DNA from: Casuarina equisetifolia
Taxonomy: Eukaryota > Streptophyta > Magnoliopsida > Fagales > Casuarinaceae
Direction of reading: 5' to 3'
DNA length: 64,000 nucleotides
Assembly: GCA_028551475.1 (NCBI GenBank)
Contig: CM052354.1
Coordinates: forward strand, 31,457,258-31,521,257
Shown here piece after piece: positions 8,691 to 20,520 of the stretch (positions within the stretch are counted from its first letter, which is position 1; each line of letters begins with the position of its first letter). The notes under the pieces were generated by a model. That model did not search any database. It was given only the letters and a program-made list of their open reading frames with translations, and was not told the origin of the DNA. Position numbers and translations under genes: made by a program.

Positions 8691-11640
8691 TTTCTCTCTT
8701 TCTATTTCAATTTAAAATCTCATACAAATAAACGTTCACATTATTATTTTCATTATCTTGTAAAAAAAGTCCAAAATAACAAAAAAGTGTGAAACAATTT
8801 ATGAAAAGAACTCTACTGTAACATAACCTCTCTTAGTCTAGAGTTCTTTGTACATTATTGAACTTTACCATAAAAATTAACTTATAATAATTTTAAAAAA
8901 TAACAAGAAAGACCGTAGACGAAAAGTAAAAGAAAATAAAAAATAAGTGTAAATTGAAGCGAGTAGGTGGGTGACGAGGATAGTTTTTCCAAGTTGTCCG
9001 AAGCCCCATAATGGTTTTTGTTTCTGTCAAAAAGTTACTTTGCTGTTCATTTTGTCTTTAGCCTAACAAGCAATAGGCTTCCATGAATTTAAATGTCACA
9101 ATAGTTAATAATCATATTACATTAATGAACATCTTAAACACAACATGCAAACAAAAAATAAAAAATATATTTTTCTTTTAAAAAAAAGAGAAAGGAGATT
9201 TCTATTTTAAAAGTAACTATATAAACCACACTTTTTTTATTCACTAACTCAGAGAAAATAATAATTGTACCTACCGAATTAAAAGAAAGTTATCTATTCA
9301 TATCAATCCTAAAAGAGTTCAAGATAATGTTTTCCATAGTTGATGAAGAGGGTGTAAACAAAAGGAAGGAAGACTTCTGTATTGAGTATGTTATATTAGT
9401 CATTCAAAAAGTCTGAGTTAAAAAGAAATTATGGTTTTAATAATCTTTAACAAATATTAAAATCAATACATCTACATTAGCGACTTTGGTGTTTTGTTCA
9501 TTTTTAGTTTTATGTTAGTTTGGTCTTAGAATCTACCATAGATGTTCCTAGATGTTCAAATTTTTTGGTTAAGTTTATTTTTTATGAGTCATAATAGGTT
9601 CTTTAATTAGTGAAATGATTCCAAAATCCTTTAAAGCTTATTCTGGAATTATTTGCATTCAAGTTGTCAAGCTAAAATTGAAGTCTATTGGTTTATTAGG
9701 CATGTGAATTTTCTAAACGATGCCCATCAAAATCCTAAACTAAATTGGTTTATGATTTTAATAAAGGCTGACAATAAATTTAGCACTACAAAACCAATTT
9801 TACTTAGATTAGAATCAGGTTAGAGTAAACAAACAAAGGCTAACCTCTTGCCTTTCATAAGCTTTCTCTAGAAAGAAATTCTATTAGAAAATGACCATGT
9901 TGTATAACTTAATAGGCATACTTTATTATATAAAGTGATTGAAAATTGAAGGAGCGAATAACAATTATATTCCTTAAAAATATTATAGAGATTCATTTTT
10001 TTTTTTAATGAACAACTTATCTTCCTCTAATATAGTTTGTTTGAAACTTATGGATAGGGCATAATTAAGTAGGTTTTTGAAGATCCACTAATAATTGTAA
10101 GGAGATTCTTGTGTTGTTAAAAGTATATGTTAAATGCAAGAGGTGATTATCAAAAAGCTACAAAAAATTTTATGAAAATTTATGAAATTTGTTAAGTGTA
10201 ATTAAGTAGAGCTTCTCCTACTAATTTTGTAATCATGTGAATGTTACTTCATTTCTGTTGTTAACTTTTTTAATCAATTCAATATTTGAAAAAAAAAAAA
10301 GGACTTGTGAATCCAACTCCTTTTGTCTAAGAGTTCAATGTCATGTCAATGACATTGCTTTCAAACAACGGTAGACAACACCACCTCCTAGTGTTGGCAA
10401 CACCTATTCTAATCACTCGAAGACTTACAGACTTAGGGTCTAGTCTTCTTTCTAACAAATTGTTCGTGCATTCCTATTGTCATTTTTTCCATAAAAAAAA
10501 ATCACATATTGATAAACAAATTACATTATCATTAAATGGACATGAAAAAATGGAATATAAACACTATATGCAATTACATTATGAGAAACATTTAGGATAC
10601 TATAGTAGCCGAGGATTATAAAGAAGTTAGATGGACTCAATGAACAAGAATATCATGATTATGTATTATAAGAAAAATAAAATATGGCTAGTTCCATATG
10701 ATAAGAAAATTTATTATGGTTAAGTTAGGGTAGATGAATAGCATAAGTTTTAAGTCATCGAATTTATTTATAATGAAAAATGCCCAAATCAATAGAACAA
10801 AAATAACAGTTTTAATAACAATTAATGTGAAATTAAGACCAATAAAAAATTCTTTGAAAAATTTTTAATATTGTCATAAATCATGCACTTTGTATAGATG
10901 TGAAGATTATTCAAAGTTCATGCTAGATAGTGAATTTTACTTTTTTGGAATGGGGGATGAATATCATGAAGTCTTTTCTGCAAACTTACTAAGAAAACAA
11001 TATTGTACACCTCGACCTCTGTAATAGTCGTGTCAAACACGTCTAATGGAAATAAAGTCAAGATTCCACTTTTGCATAAGCAATGTGAAACTTTCCTGTA
11101 ATTGTACTATAATTGTTCTACTTTTTCCAAGCATTGGTACCTAAATCAAGAAGGTAAGCCTAATGAATCTTAATCAATATCGCTACTCTAGAACTCATTA
11201 CCAAGCTTGTAATTAACTCATCATTAGTATCTAACATAAAATTCATGATTCCATATGAAATTGACGTGGAATTCCACAACGCAGGAAAGTATGAGATTCA
11301 ATGGGTATGTGGACAATAATCATTCGGTCAGGCCCAAATTTCCCTCATTCAATGTGTGCAAAATAAGCTTGGACCTAATATATTGCGTTTATTGTCTACC
11401 ATGTCATCTAATATTTTCTTTTAGATTTTAAAGTTGTTAATTCCTTTAGCTACTTTCAACAAGTGTAGAATTAACTCTCATCCTCATCAAACATCACAGG
11501 TTTAATGTTCAATTTTCATATTTAATTTTATAAATCCAAGTAGCCTCTAGTAAATAAAAATTTTCTTATTTAATTTGCACACACATGAATATGGAGCTGC
11601 AAAAACTAACCATAATGCTTTATTTGTCCGACCAGCAACC
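8691..11640. repeat. S spacer, copy 1 (duplicated at 52180-54940)
   Basis: AT-rich DNA with no supportable gene. It is colinear with 52180-54940; its right part (about 10330-11640) also matches 30230-31440. About 200 bases at 8885-9105 are absent from the 52-kb copy, whose equivalent point is near 52380. The T repeat (10900-11240) is embedded here. Confidence 0.7.
10900..11240. repeat. T repeat, copy 1
   Basis: Contains a coding-like plus-strand stretch (DYSKFMLDSEFYFFG) followed by conserved DNA with no long frame. Copies lie at about 30710-31060, 32090-32600, 54140-54480 and 58290-58700. I do not recognise the peptide. Being in spacers of every unit, it looks like a fragment of an old gene or element that spread with the duplications. 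Confidence 0.55.
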
Positions 11641-12245
11641 GTAAAAGATCAACAATGCCAATTGTGGGTTTCATTATTTGCGCCTATAATTTAATAGCCA
11701 ATAGCACTACCGAACAAAGGTTAAAGTGGTCAGTGCCAGTCACAGCGCAAGGAGATCATCATCATTGAAGTCAGCGAAGTAAAAAATGTTGCCGCTTTCG
11801 ATTCAGCGAGGTTGATGTAGTGAATCGAACCGAATTTCATACATTTTTTTTTCATCGTTTGTGTGTGTCTTTTGTTGCAGTGCGGCCTTTGAATTTGAAG
11901 GCTTTGAGGCCTTAGATTCTCTCTTTGTGGAACTCCGGTTTATCTACGGCCATCTATCACTCTTCCAAGCAGCCGCACCCTCCGGTTATCATGAGGGCCC
12001 GTTCGTTTCCCGGAAAATATGCTTAAATCCGGACAGTTAATTAGAATATCCATCTTGGACGCGCATATATTTGTGGATGCTGCTCGGATTTGATATTTGT
12101 CATGCTCTCCTTTTATTCTACTGTTTCTATTTTTTAGAGGGTTCGGAATCTTATTGGAGGCTCTTTTGTCCACTCACAATCAGCAGCTTTCATTGATGTT
12201 GTAAGTCCTGTAAGCATAATACGATAGTGAATTCATTACTTCTAA
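11641..12245 (+). repeat. V element, copy 1 (broken presequence-like gene start)
   Basis: The repeat family occurs again at 31490-31830 (partial), 34960-35520, 54940-55580 and 57400-58080. On the plus strand it resembles the start of a gene: a common upstream block, then a frame reading RPLNLKALRPQI-like residues, and at the end a block SFVHSQSAAFIDV that runs into GTAAGT. In this copy the start codon position reads GTG and the frame meets a TAG. The product is not recognised. Confidence 0.5.
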
Positions 12246-12960
12246 ACTTTTTTTTTTTAATTTAGAATGATAGTATTGAGTAAATTTGAAGAAATGAGCT
12301 AAATTTTATAGCTTATCTAAAAAACCAAATTTGTAATATAACAATTAATAATCATGTGATAGTTGCTTTTCAAAGAGAAAATAAGTCTCGATTGCTTTGC
12401 ACCAGAAAGGGACGTAGACACATGAATAGATGGCTAGTGGTCGGACATTATGTTGCGGGTCCAATGGAAATATATCCAAGAAGGATGCAGAGAAGCAAGC
12501 ACTCTGCCAATGCATCTCTGTGCATCTGTATACATCTTTGATTAAATGAAAGTAGAAAGATATATTTTAAGCCTAAAAGAGTTAAGGATTTTATTTTCCA
12601 TAATTGATGAAGGTAGGGTGAATGAAAAAAAGGCAAAGTTTTATGATTAATCCTATTCAATTAATAGTTCAAAAAGCTTAAGTTGAAAAGAATATACGTA
12701 TTTAATAATTTTTAATTAATACCATAACCAATGGAACCTTTGTTAAAATGACTTCATTTTTTTTTTTTTTTTTTTTATGATAATTTGGTTCTAGAAATCT
12801 ACTCTAGATATTTGGTCCCTTTTGTTCAAATCATTTAGTTAATGATATCTTTTATAAGTCATAATTGGTCCTATAATTAATAAAACGACTTCAAGGTGCA
12901 TTAAAGCTAAGTCCATAGTCATCTACATCGAAGACCTTGAGGTAGGATTGTGGCCTTATT
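12246..12960 (+). repeat. W repeat, copy 1
   Basis: Matches 60990-61740 almost colinearly and in part 20160-20640, 34260-34680 and 37400-37735. It has a short plus-strand frame with VGHYVAGPMEIYPRRMQ (from 12431), related to the N-terminal motif of the U family. No other coding signal is seen; the rest is AT-rich with a poly-T run at about 12759-12776. Confidence 0.5.
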
Positions 12961-13019
12961 AGGTCATGTCAGCAAGATGGGGTGCTTCCTTTACAAATCA
13001 AGAAAAATTAACAGAATGA

Positions 13020-13620
13020 GAAAAAGAAGAACTAGGAGGGCGATTGATTGTTGGAGGTCTGAAGGAGATATCTACAAATAGGATCCAGAGGAAATACTCA
13101 CTCTGAACCTCATCGAGTTTTCTTCTTCATACAATGTAAGCATGCGTGCCCATTTGATTACCAGTGTGGCATTCTCTTCCATTGTCCCGTGCATCTTTAT
13201 CAACTTGGAGATGATGCCCCCTCGTATGACGTAGAAGAGCAAGTGTTTTTTCTAGAAAAGCATGGGATTAAAGCAAAGTTGATTAATGAATTGTCGAAAG
13301 TGACGGCGAGTTGCAGGGAGAAGAAGTGAAAGACGGAGAAAAATCCCTCCTCCCGTCGGGAAACAGAAAATTAAATGCCCTGACTTGTACGTTATGTTAG
13401 CTAAGTGCAATCCCTTCTACAGCGGTACTGTGAAAGATACGTCGTAGAAATGTCCTGTCCCGTGCTTTCTGCCAAAGACTTAAATCAACCATCCTAATTT
13501 CTATAAAATGTTGATGGTGACTCGCAGAACAAGCCAGTAATGACAGAGACGTTAGAGGCTTACAGAAAATTATCCTTCAAAAAATCTTCCATCTGCCTAT
13601 AGATTGATTGTGACTAAATA
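13020..13620 (+). repeat. U element, copy 1 (broken ORF family)
   Basis: Holds a degraded copy of the 109-residue U frame (see 35944-36273): YQLGDDAPSYDVEEQVFFLE, then KHGIKAKLINELSKVTASC and a stop. The upstream half is out of frame. Further copies are at 61820-62350 and 63190-63600. The Copia element inserted right after it. Confidence 0.5.
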
Positions 13621-13636
13621 ACAAATAGGATAAGTA

Positions 13637-13641
13637 CAATC
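13637..13641. repeat. Left target-site duplication of the Copia element
   Basis: CAATC, repeated directly after the right LTR at 19298-19302. The uninterrupted sequence GTACAATCACGGGCAATGGG occurs in the paralogous segment at about 62453-62472. Confidence 0.95.
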
Positions 13642-13876
13642 TATTGGAAATACGTGATTATATTTCTATATTGATTATTATTCTTACTATTGGTGATGTA
13701 ATTGTTAAGGAATTATTTATGTAATTGGTAGGTAATTATTTTTATTTCTTTATTTGTATTTTCCATCTTTGTATATCTCTACTTTATAAAGGGACATCCT
13801 ATGTACATCTTTATTCATTCAATAGAATACATGAGGGTTCTCACAGTTATGCTCTATTTCCTCTCCCTTTGTGATA
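13642..13876 (+). repeat. 5' LTR of the Copia element
   Basis: Aligns end to end with 19063-19297. It has a TATA-type motif, CTTTATAAAG, at about 13782-13791. Its ends read TA..TA instead of the TG..CA kept by the right LTR, both explained by transitions. Confidence 0.95.
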
Positions 13877-13891
13877 TGGTATCAAGAGCCA
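13877..13891 (+). other. Primer-binding site
   Basis: TGGTATCAAGAGCCA directly abuts the LTR. It matches the complement of the plant initiator tRNA-Met 3' end, TGGTATCAGAGCCA, with one extra A. Confidence 0.85.
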
Positions 13892-14067
13892 GTCCTTTTT
13901 TTGCTTCCACATCTTTTCCTCTCTGATTTTTTTTCACCGTCTCTCTCCCTTGCTTTTGCTGTCCTTGCTCCCTGCATCACAGTGTTAGCAACTTCAGCGT
14001 AGAAATCAGTATCAATTTTTTTTTCAAATAAACCACATACACTCTTACCTTCTTCCTTACCGTTATC

Positions 14068-14926
14068 ATGCCAAAATCCACCATATCCACAACTGCCGAC
14101 CCAGACGCCCCCATCGTCGAGGACATCACCAATGATCCTCCATCTCCTACTCCCTAGCAACCGGGCCTCTCTTCTGGGCTGTCTCCCTCCACAGGCTTGG
14201 ACCCCACTGGTCTAGCTCCCACCACCACACCACCTCTCCCCTGGTCCTACTGGGCCCCTTACCTCTATCCCGCTAGTGTTGGACCCTCCTTGGCCCAGTC
14301 CAATACTGGACCCTCTCTCCACTCTTACCCACCTTTTCCCACCCAACACCCCCTTCCTGGGCTCGACCCATCTCTTCCGGGCCCCGTCCTCCCTAGATCG
14401 GGTTGGATCCCTCCCGGTTCTTCCGCTCCACTGGGTCACCTGGATGGGTTCGGTGTTCCGGGTTCGAGTCCAAATCCCTACCCGTTTCCCTAACCCCTAT
14501 TCGTTCCGTATTCCGCTGCTGCCAGTGGCGGCAGCGGTCCCCCTGAACCAGGCGACCCCCTCTACACTGCTGTTTCCGATGGTCCGGATCTCCGTCTCAT
14601 CACCCACATCCTCACCGGCGCCAGTAACTATGCCGTTTGGTCCCGCGACATCCGACGCGCCCTCGTCACGAAGGACAAGGACGGTTTCCTCGACGGCACC
14701 GTTCCTCCTCCTTCCGACCCTAAACTCGCTCGGCAGTGGCGAAAATGTTCGCAACTTGTCCGAACTTGGATCGGGAACTCCCTTTCGCCTGATGTCGCCA
14801 CCGCTCTCCCTCCCACCGAAGACGCCCAAATTATTTGGGACGGTCTCCGTGAACTCTACGGTCAAACCGATCGGGAGTCCGATTGTTTCAGATCGACCAA
14901 TCTTTGGCCGATCTGAAACAGGGTAA
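14068..14926 (+). pseudogene. Copia gag, N-terminal part, broken
   Basis: Starts at ATG 14068. TAG at 14155-14157 and TAA at 14491-14493 interrupt a Pro-rich N-terminus. The frame then reads a gag domain of the UBN2 type (LITHILTGASNYAVWSRDIR, then KCSQLVRTWIGNSL, ELYGQTDRES) until a one-base loss near 14878-14881. Gag continues in the frame of the next entry (LFQIDQSLADLKQG). Confidence 0.85.
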
Positions 14927-17900
14927 CCTTTCGGTCACTGCGATCTACAATTGCTTCGCTGCTTTATGCAACGAACGCGATCAGGCCGAGGAATCTCTCG
15001 AAGGCCCCAATGCGACTTTATGGCAGTATCATCGGATCAAAGAACATAATCGCCTAATTCAATTTTTATTGAGTTTGAATGAAACTTACAGTTCCTTTCG
15101 GTCTCAGATTCTTGCGATGGAGCCCTCCCCGTCGTTGCAACGCCTCTTCCACTTGGCTGTTCAAGAGGAGAACCAGCGATTGGCGTCGTTGGAATACCTT
15201 CATGTCGACGATTCGGTGATTCTGGCCGTTCGTGCGACCGCAGCTCAACACGCTCTCGCTTCTCGCGAGAGAAGCAGCTGGACTACGCATATGGCTCTAG
15301 GGTTCTCTGAGCCTGACTCACGAGACCCCCTATCTCGCGTGGACAGCCTCGATGGAAACCCTAGATCCAACGGCCCTCCTTTGTTTGACTCCGCGCATCC
15401 ATCTGATGGTTATCAGCGCACGACCATTGCACCCGCAGTCAAGCAATCGTACGGCGGGTGTTTTTCATCTAGTTCACGCAGATCAGACGGTCCAAACGCA
15501 CCCCGCGGTCGATCCACCGGTCCAAATAATTTATTTTGTGAATTTTGCAAACGTCGTAATCATACGAAGGATCGATGCTGGAAATTACATGGAAAACCTT
15601 TTGATCGCGATCAATTCGATCCGAAGGTCATCTTAAATGTTGTGATCTCTTCTGATGGGTCCAATTCCTTACTTAGTGAGGCCCAACTTCAACAAATCAT
15701 GCAAGCCTTCAACCAGAATGATACTCCGGATAAAATTGCCAGCTTTGCAGGTACCTCATTTTGTTTTTCAAGCTCACTTTCACCTACTGCATGGATTATT
15801 GATTTAGGTGCCAGTGATCACATAATTTGCAACCAAAAATTTTTCTCCAAAATTCATACTACCCATCCTTCTACTTCTGTTCGTCTCCCTAACGGAAATA
15901 TTACCTCTGTCACTCATATTGGTGACGTCTCTCTTAGCCCTCATCTCACCCTTAAAAATGTACTTTTTGTTCCTGAATTTTACTTTAATCTCATCTCCGT
16001 TTCCAAACTTTGTTGTCATAATGATTGTCGACTTATCCTCGATCCAAATTTTTATGTTTTTCAAGCCCGTTTGACTGGCAAACTGATGGGCTTGGGTAGT
16101 GTCAATCAAGGCCTATATTTTTGGGTTCCTTTTCCTGCAAATTTTAGTTTCCCTTCTTGTAGTTCCTCGAAAAAGGGCACCTTTTGTAATGCCAATTTAA
16201 ATAATAATAATTTTCTTCTTCATCAGCAATTGGGTCATAGTGCCTCTTCCTCTTTTCCCACTTGTCCCATTTGCCCCCTTACCAAACAATCCTGCCTTCC
16301 ATTTCCCTCTACCACTTCTCGTGCCAGTTCCCTTTTCTCCCTCATTCACCTCGATATTTGGGGTCCTTATCACACCCCTCATCGTGATGGTTCTCGTTTC
16401 TTTCTCACCCTTATTGATGATTTTTCTCGCAGTACTTGGGTCTTCCTTATGCAATCCAAGTCCCAAGTCTTAACTCATCTCACCTATTTTTTTACTCTCA
16501 TCCGCACCCAATTTCACACTTCCGTTCAGCGCATTCGCACTGACAATGCCCATGACTTCTTTAACCATACATGTTCTTCCTTCTTCTCTTCCTGTGGCAT
16601 TCTCCATGAGAGCTCCTGTACCTACACCCCCCAACAAAATGGGGTTGTTGAATGCAAACACCGTCATCTCCTTGAGGTTGCTCGAGCCCTCAAATACCAA
16701 GCCTCCATTCCTGAACGTTTTTGGGGCGATTGTGTGATCACTGCCGCTTACCTAATCAATCGCATGCCATCTTGTGTGCTTGCTGGCAAAACCCCCTTTG
16801 AGCTACTTTTTGGTAAGGCCCCCGACACTGCTCATCTTCGTGTGTTTGGATGCCTCTACTATTCTACTACTGTTGGCCCTCGGGACAAATTGGGTCCCCG
16901 CGCCACACGCTGCATTTTTATGGGTTACCCATCCTTACAGAAAGGGTATCGTGTTTACGATCCTTCTATAGACAAGTTCTTTATCAGTCGTGATGTGGTA
17001 TTTCATGAAGCTATTTTTCCCTTCCAGTCTCCACCGGTTCCAGATGGCCCCTCCGAGTCTTTTCTCGGACCTCAGCCTTTCTTATTTGAAACTGATGATG
17101 CTGCTGCTCCTACTTTACTGCCTCTCTTTGGGCCTCCTGCTTTGGGTCCCCCACCGATTGTGCCCTCTACAGATCCCCTGATCTCTCTTGCTGCTGACCA
17201 GTCTCTAGATATGGCCTCTGAGGTTCCTTCTCCTACGGTTCCTGCTGATGACTCCTTAGCCATTGTTTCGTATTAGCCGCCTCCTTGTCCTTCGACTTCT
17301 CTAGTTGTGGTCCCTCGTCGATCTGGCCGTCCTACTCGTCCACCTACTTGGACCAAGGACTATCTCTGTTCTTCTACAGCCTCAACTAGCACTCGCTATC
17401 CCATTTCTGATTACACTGGTTTTGGTCGTCTTTCACCTAACCATTTTTGTTGCATCAGTCGCCTCTCCGCTGAAGTTGAACCCAACTTTTATCATGAGGC
17501 TGTTAAGCATCCCAAGTGGCAGCAAGCCATGGCGGATGAACTTCGTGCTCTTGCTGATAATCGCACTTGGGATGTGGTCCCTCACTCATCTCACCGCCGG
17601 CCTATTGGTTGTAAATGGGTCTACAAGATCAAATATCAGGCTGATGGCTCGATCGAGCGGTACAAGGCTCGGCTTGTGGCCAAGGGTTTTACGCAACAAG
17701 AAGGTTTTGATTATCAGGATACCTTTTCTCCCGTTGCCAAAGAAGGTACTGTGTGCACCTTTCTTTCTATTGCTGCCACTCGCGACTGGTCTCTTCATCA
17801 TATGGATGTCCACAATGCATTTCTTCATGGTGATTTGACTGAAGAGATTTACATGGACCTTCCACCGAGTTTACGCAGACAGGGGGAGTATAGGGTTTGT

Positions 17901-19055
17901 CGTCTCCGTAAATCCCTATATGGTCTTAAGCAAGCTTCTCGGCAATGGTATGCCAAATTCACTTCGGCCCTTACCTCTGCACAATTCCGTCAATCTCAGC
18001 ATGATTACGCCTTATTCATTTGGCGCAAAGGTACATCGTCTATCTACCTTTTGATTTATGTTGATGACATCTTGATCACCGGAAATGACATTCTAGCCAT
18101 TGAATGCTTTAAGAAATTTCTAAACTCCACTTTCTGCATTAAGGATTTGGGACCTCCCAAATATTATTTGGGCATTGAAATTGCCCGCTCTGAGAAGGGC
18201 ATTTGCCTCAGCCAACGTAAGTTCATCCTGGAGATTATTTCTAAAGTTGGTTTATCTAGATGCAAGCCCGCTGTCATTCCATTTGAGCAGAACTTGAATC
18301 TTACAACACCTGAGTAGGACGATGGAATATCTTCTCCCGATGCGGATCCCCCACTTAAGGATCCGACGAACTACAAGAGGTTGGTTGGAAAATTCATTTA
18401 TCTCACTATGACGAGACCTGATATATGCTATGCCGTTCAAATCCTTAGCCAATTCATGCACAATCCAAAATAGTCTCACATGAATGTAGCCTTAAAGGTA
18501 GTGAAATACCTAAAAGGATGTCCAAGTTTGGGAATTCTTTTATCTCGAGATTGCAACATGGAAATGAAAGCTTATTGTGACACCGACTATGCCACTTGTC
18601 CTATGAGCAGGAGATCAACGACCGGATTTTGTATCAAGTTTGAAAATTCTCTGCTATGTTGGAAAACAAAGAAGCAATCAACTGTTTCGCTATCTTCTGC
18701 TGAGTTTGAATATTGTGCCATGGCCAAGACCACTTGTGAAGTTATTTGGTTAAGAGGACTACTTCAAGACCTAGGTATTCGGCTGAAAGGCTCTACACTC
18801 TTGTTCTGTGACAATGATGCCGCTCTTAAACTTGCGACAAATCCTATGGTTCATGAACGAACTAAACACATCGAAGTAGATTGCCATTTCACGAGAGATA
18901 AAATCCAAAAAGGAGTTATCAAAACACAAATAATCAAAACTACGGAACAGCCTGCTGACATCTTCACCAAGGTCCTCTGTCAGAGACAACACACGTATCT
19001 ATTAAACAAGCTTGGCATGTTAGAGGTTTACAAACCGCCAAAACCGCCAGCTTGA
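14883..19055 (+). pseudogene. Copia gag C-terminus and pol polyprotein, three stops
   Basis: One frame holds all of pol, broken by TAG at 17274-17276, 18315-18317 and 18471-18473. In order: gag remainder; CCHC knuckle CEFCKRRNHTKDRC (about 15539-15580); protease WIIDLGASDH, where the usual Ser after the catalytic Asp is Leu (15804-15806); GAG-pre-integrase HQQLGH; integrase with LDIWGP, RTDNA and NGVVE, so D-D-E is kept; reverse transcriptase from KWVYKIKY to YVDDILITG; RNase H with YCDTDYA, SSAEFEY and CDNDAAL. It ends PADIFTKVL...LGMLEVY. No intact enzyme set can be made without readthrough. Confidence 0.95.
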
Positions 19056-19062
19056 GGGGGAG
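19054..19062 (+). other. Polypurine tract
   Basis: GAGGGGGAG immediately before the right LTR, where plus-strand DNA synthesis would be primed. Confidence 0.9.
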
Positions 19063-19297
19063 TGTTCGAGATACGTGATTATATTTCTATATTGATTATT
19101 ATTCTTACCATTGGTGATGTAATTGTTAAGGAATTATTTGTGTAGTTGGTAGGCAATTATTTTTATTTCTTTATTTGTATTTTCCATCTTTGTATATCCC
19201 TACTTTATAAAGGGACATCCTATGTACATCTTTATTCATTCAATAGAATACACGAGGGTTCTCACAGTCATGCTCTCTTTCCTCTCCCTTTGTGACA
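19063..19297 (+). repeat. 3' LTR of the Copia element
   Basis: Begins TGTTCGAGAT and ends TTTGTGACA, with canonical TG..CA ends. It has the same length as the 5' LTR. The target duplication CAATC follows. Confidence 0.97.
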
Positions 19298-20520
19298 CAA
19301 TCACGGGCAATGGGCAGTTGTGAAAGATTAAGAGCATTAAATATCTCTTTTGGTGCACTAAATTGAAGGTGGCTTAAGAGTCTAAGCCACAAATATAGTC
19401 AGGGGCAATGATTCTTCCAACACGGCATTATGAGAGTAATGGGTGTACCATTCCCACCTACCGATGATTGAAATCAAGGAACCCTCCATGCACTGAGTTT
19501 GTAGTGACTAACTTGTCTAATGGCTTAAATAAAGTCAAGCACACCTCATGGATTATAATGAAAGATAACATAAATCCAAAGATGTGGAAAACAAAGTACA
19601 TCAAAATATCAAAATATCTTATTTATCCTTTGTTTTAGCGATAAATCATAAAATTGAATTATTGCCTATTAAAAATGTAAGAGATTTCTTGTCGTTATAA
19701 TTCAATCACTAAATTCCTTTGAGTATAGTATACATGTAACCCTTTTTTTTTCTCAAAGTATGAAATAAAAAGGTTTCTTGAAAGTGGTTGGTTTTTATAA
19801 GGTAGTTGTCCCTAGGAGAAGGATAGCTAGGCAGACAATCCTTGGATTTATATGCTAAGGGTTTGTCCTTGCTAAACTTATCCAAATAGGTGTTAGACAA
19901 TGAGTCTAGATTAAAGCCCAATAGATGAGGTTGTTCGAAACCCATAATATATTGAGTTTTTATCTAATGTTATTTTTCTATTTATTTGCTTTAGCCTAGG
20001 CAAGGAATATATTGTCAGGAATTTGAGTAGTAAAACATAACACTTAATAATTTTGTTGGAATCAAATATCTTAGCACACAAGGAAAAAAAAGAAAAAGAA
20101 AAAGAAAAAATGAAGAAGGAGAATATGCTTTAATTGATTTATAAAATGAAAGAAAGTAAACAAATACATCTTTAATTTTAGAAAGCTAACAATCATATTG
20201 TTCATAGTCAATGAAAGTTTTGTGAATTATAGAGTAGAACAGTTATATGATTAATCTTATTTGATTAGTAATTCAAAAAACTTGAGTTGACAATTTTTAT
20301 AAATTTAATATTTTTAATTATTACAATAACCAATACAATCTGTGTTAACATGACTTCAATCTTTTTTATCCTTTCTTAGTTATTTTGTTCCTTTCGTTCT
20401 TGAAATCAATTTTATATCTTGCTCCCTGATTTTCAAATTGTTTAGTGAACATTATTTTTGATGAGTCAAGCAAGTCCTTTAATTAACAAAACGATTTCAA
20501 GGCCCTTTAAAGTTTATTCC
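19298..20520. repeat. X spacer, copy 1
   Basis: No gene supported. It continues the segment interrupted by the Copia element: 13641 joined to 19298 is colinear with 62452 onward. Parts recur at 35530-35740 and 36490-37735. Confidence 0.65.

Larger units (their letters stand above)
13642..19297 (+). mobile_element. Ty1/Copia LTR retrotransposon, full length, decayed
   Basis: 5656 bp with two 235-bp LTRs, primer-binding site, gag-pol in the Copia order (gag, protease, integrase, reverse transcriptase, RNase H), polypurine tract and a CAATC target duplication. LTRs differ at about 12 of 235 positions counted by eye, almost all transitions, so the insertion is not recent. Pol has three in-frame stops and gag a frameshift and two stops, so it is non-autonomous. 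Short LTRs and small size suggest an Ale/Retrofit-like lineage, which is a guess. It has higher GC than its surroundings. Confidence 0.97.

Noticed and set aside
14212..14865. Minus-strand frames across the Copia gag region
   Set aside because: Low-complexity Gly/Arg/Trp-rich shadows of a Pro-rich, GC-rich gag region.
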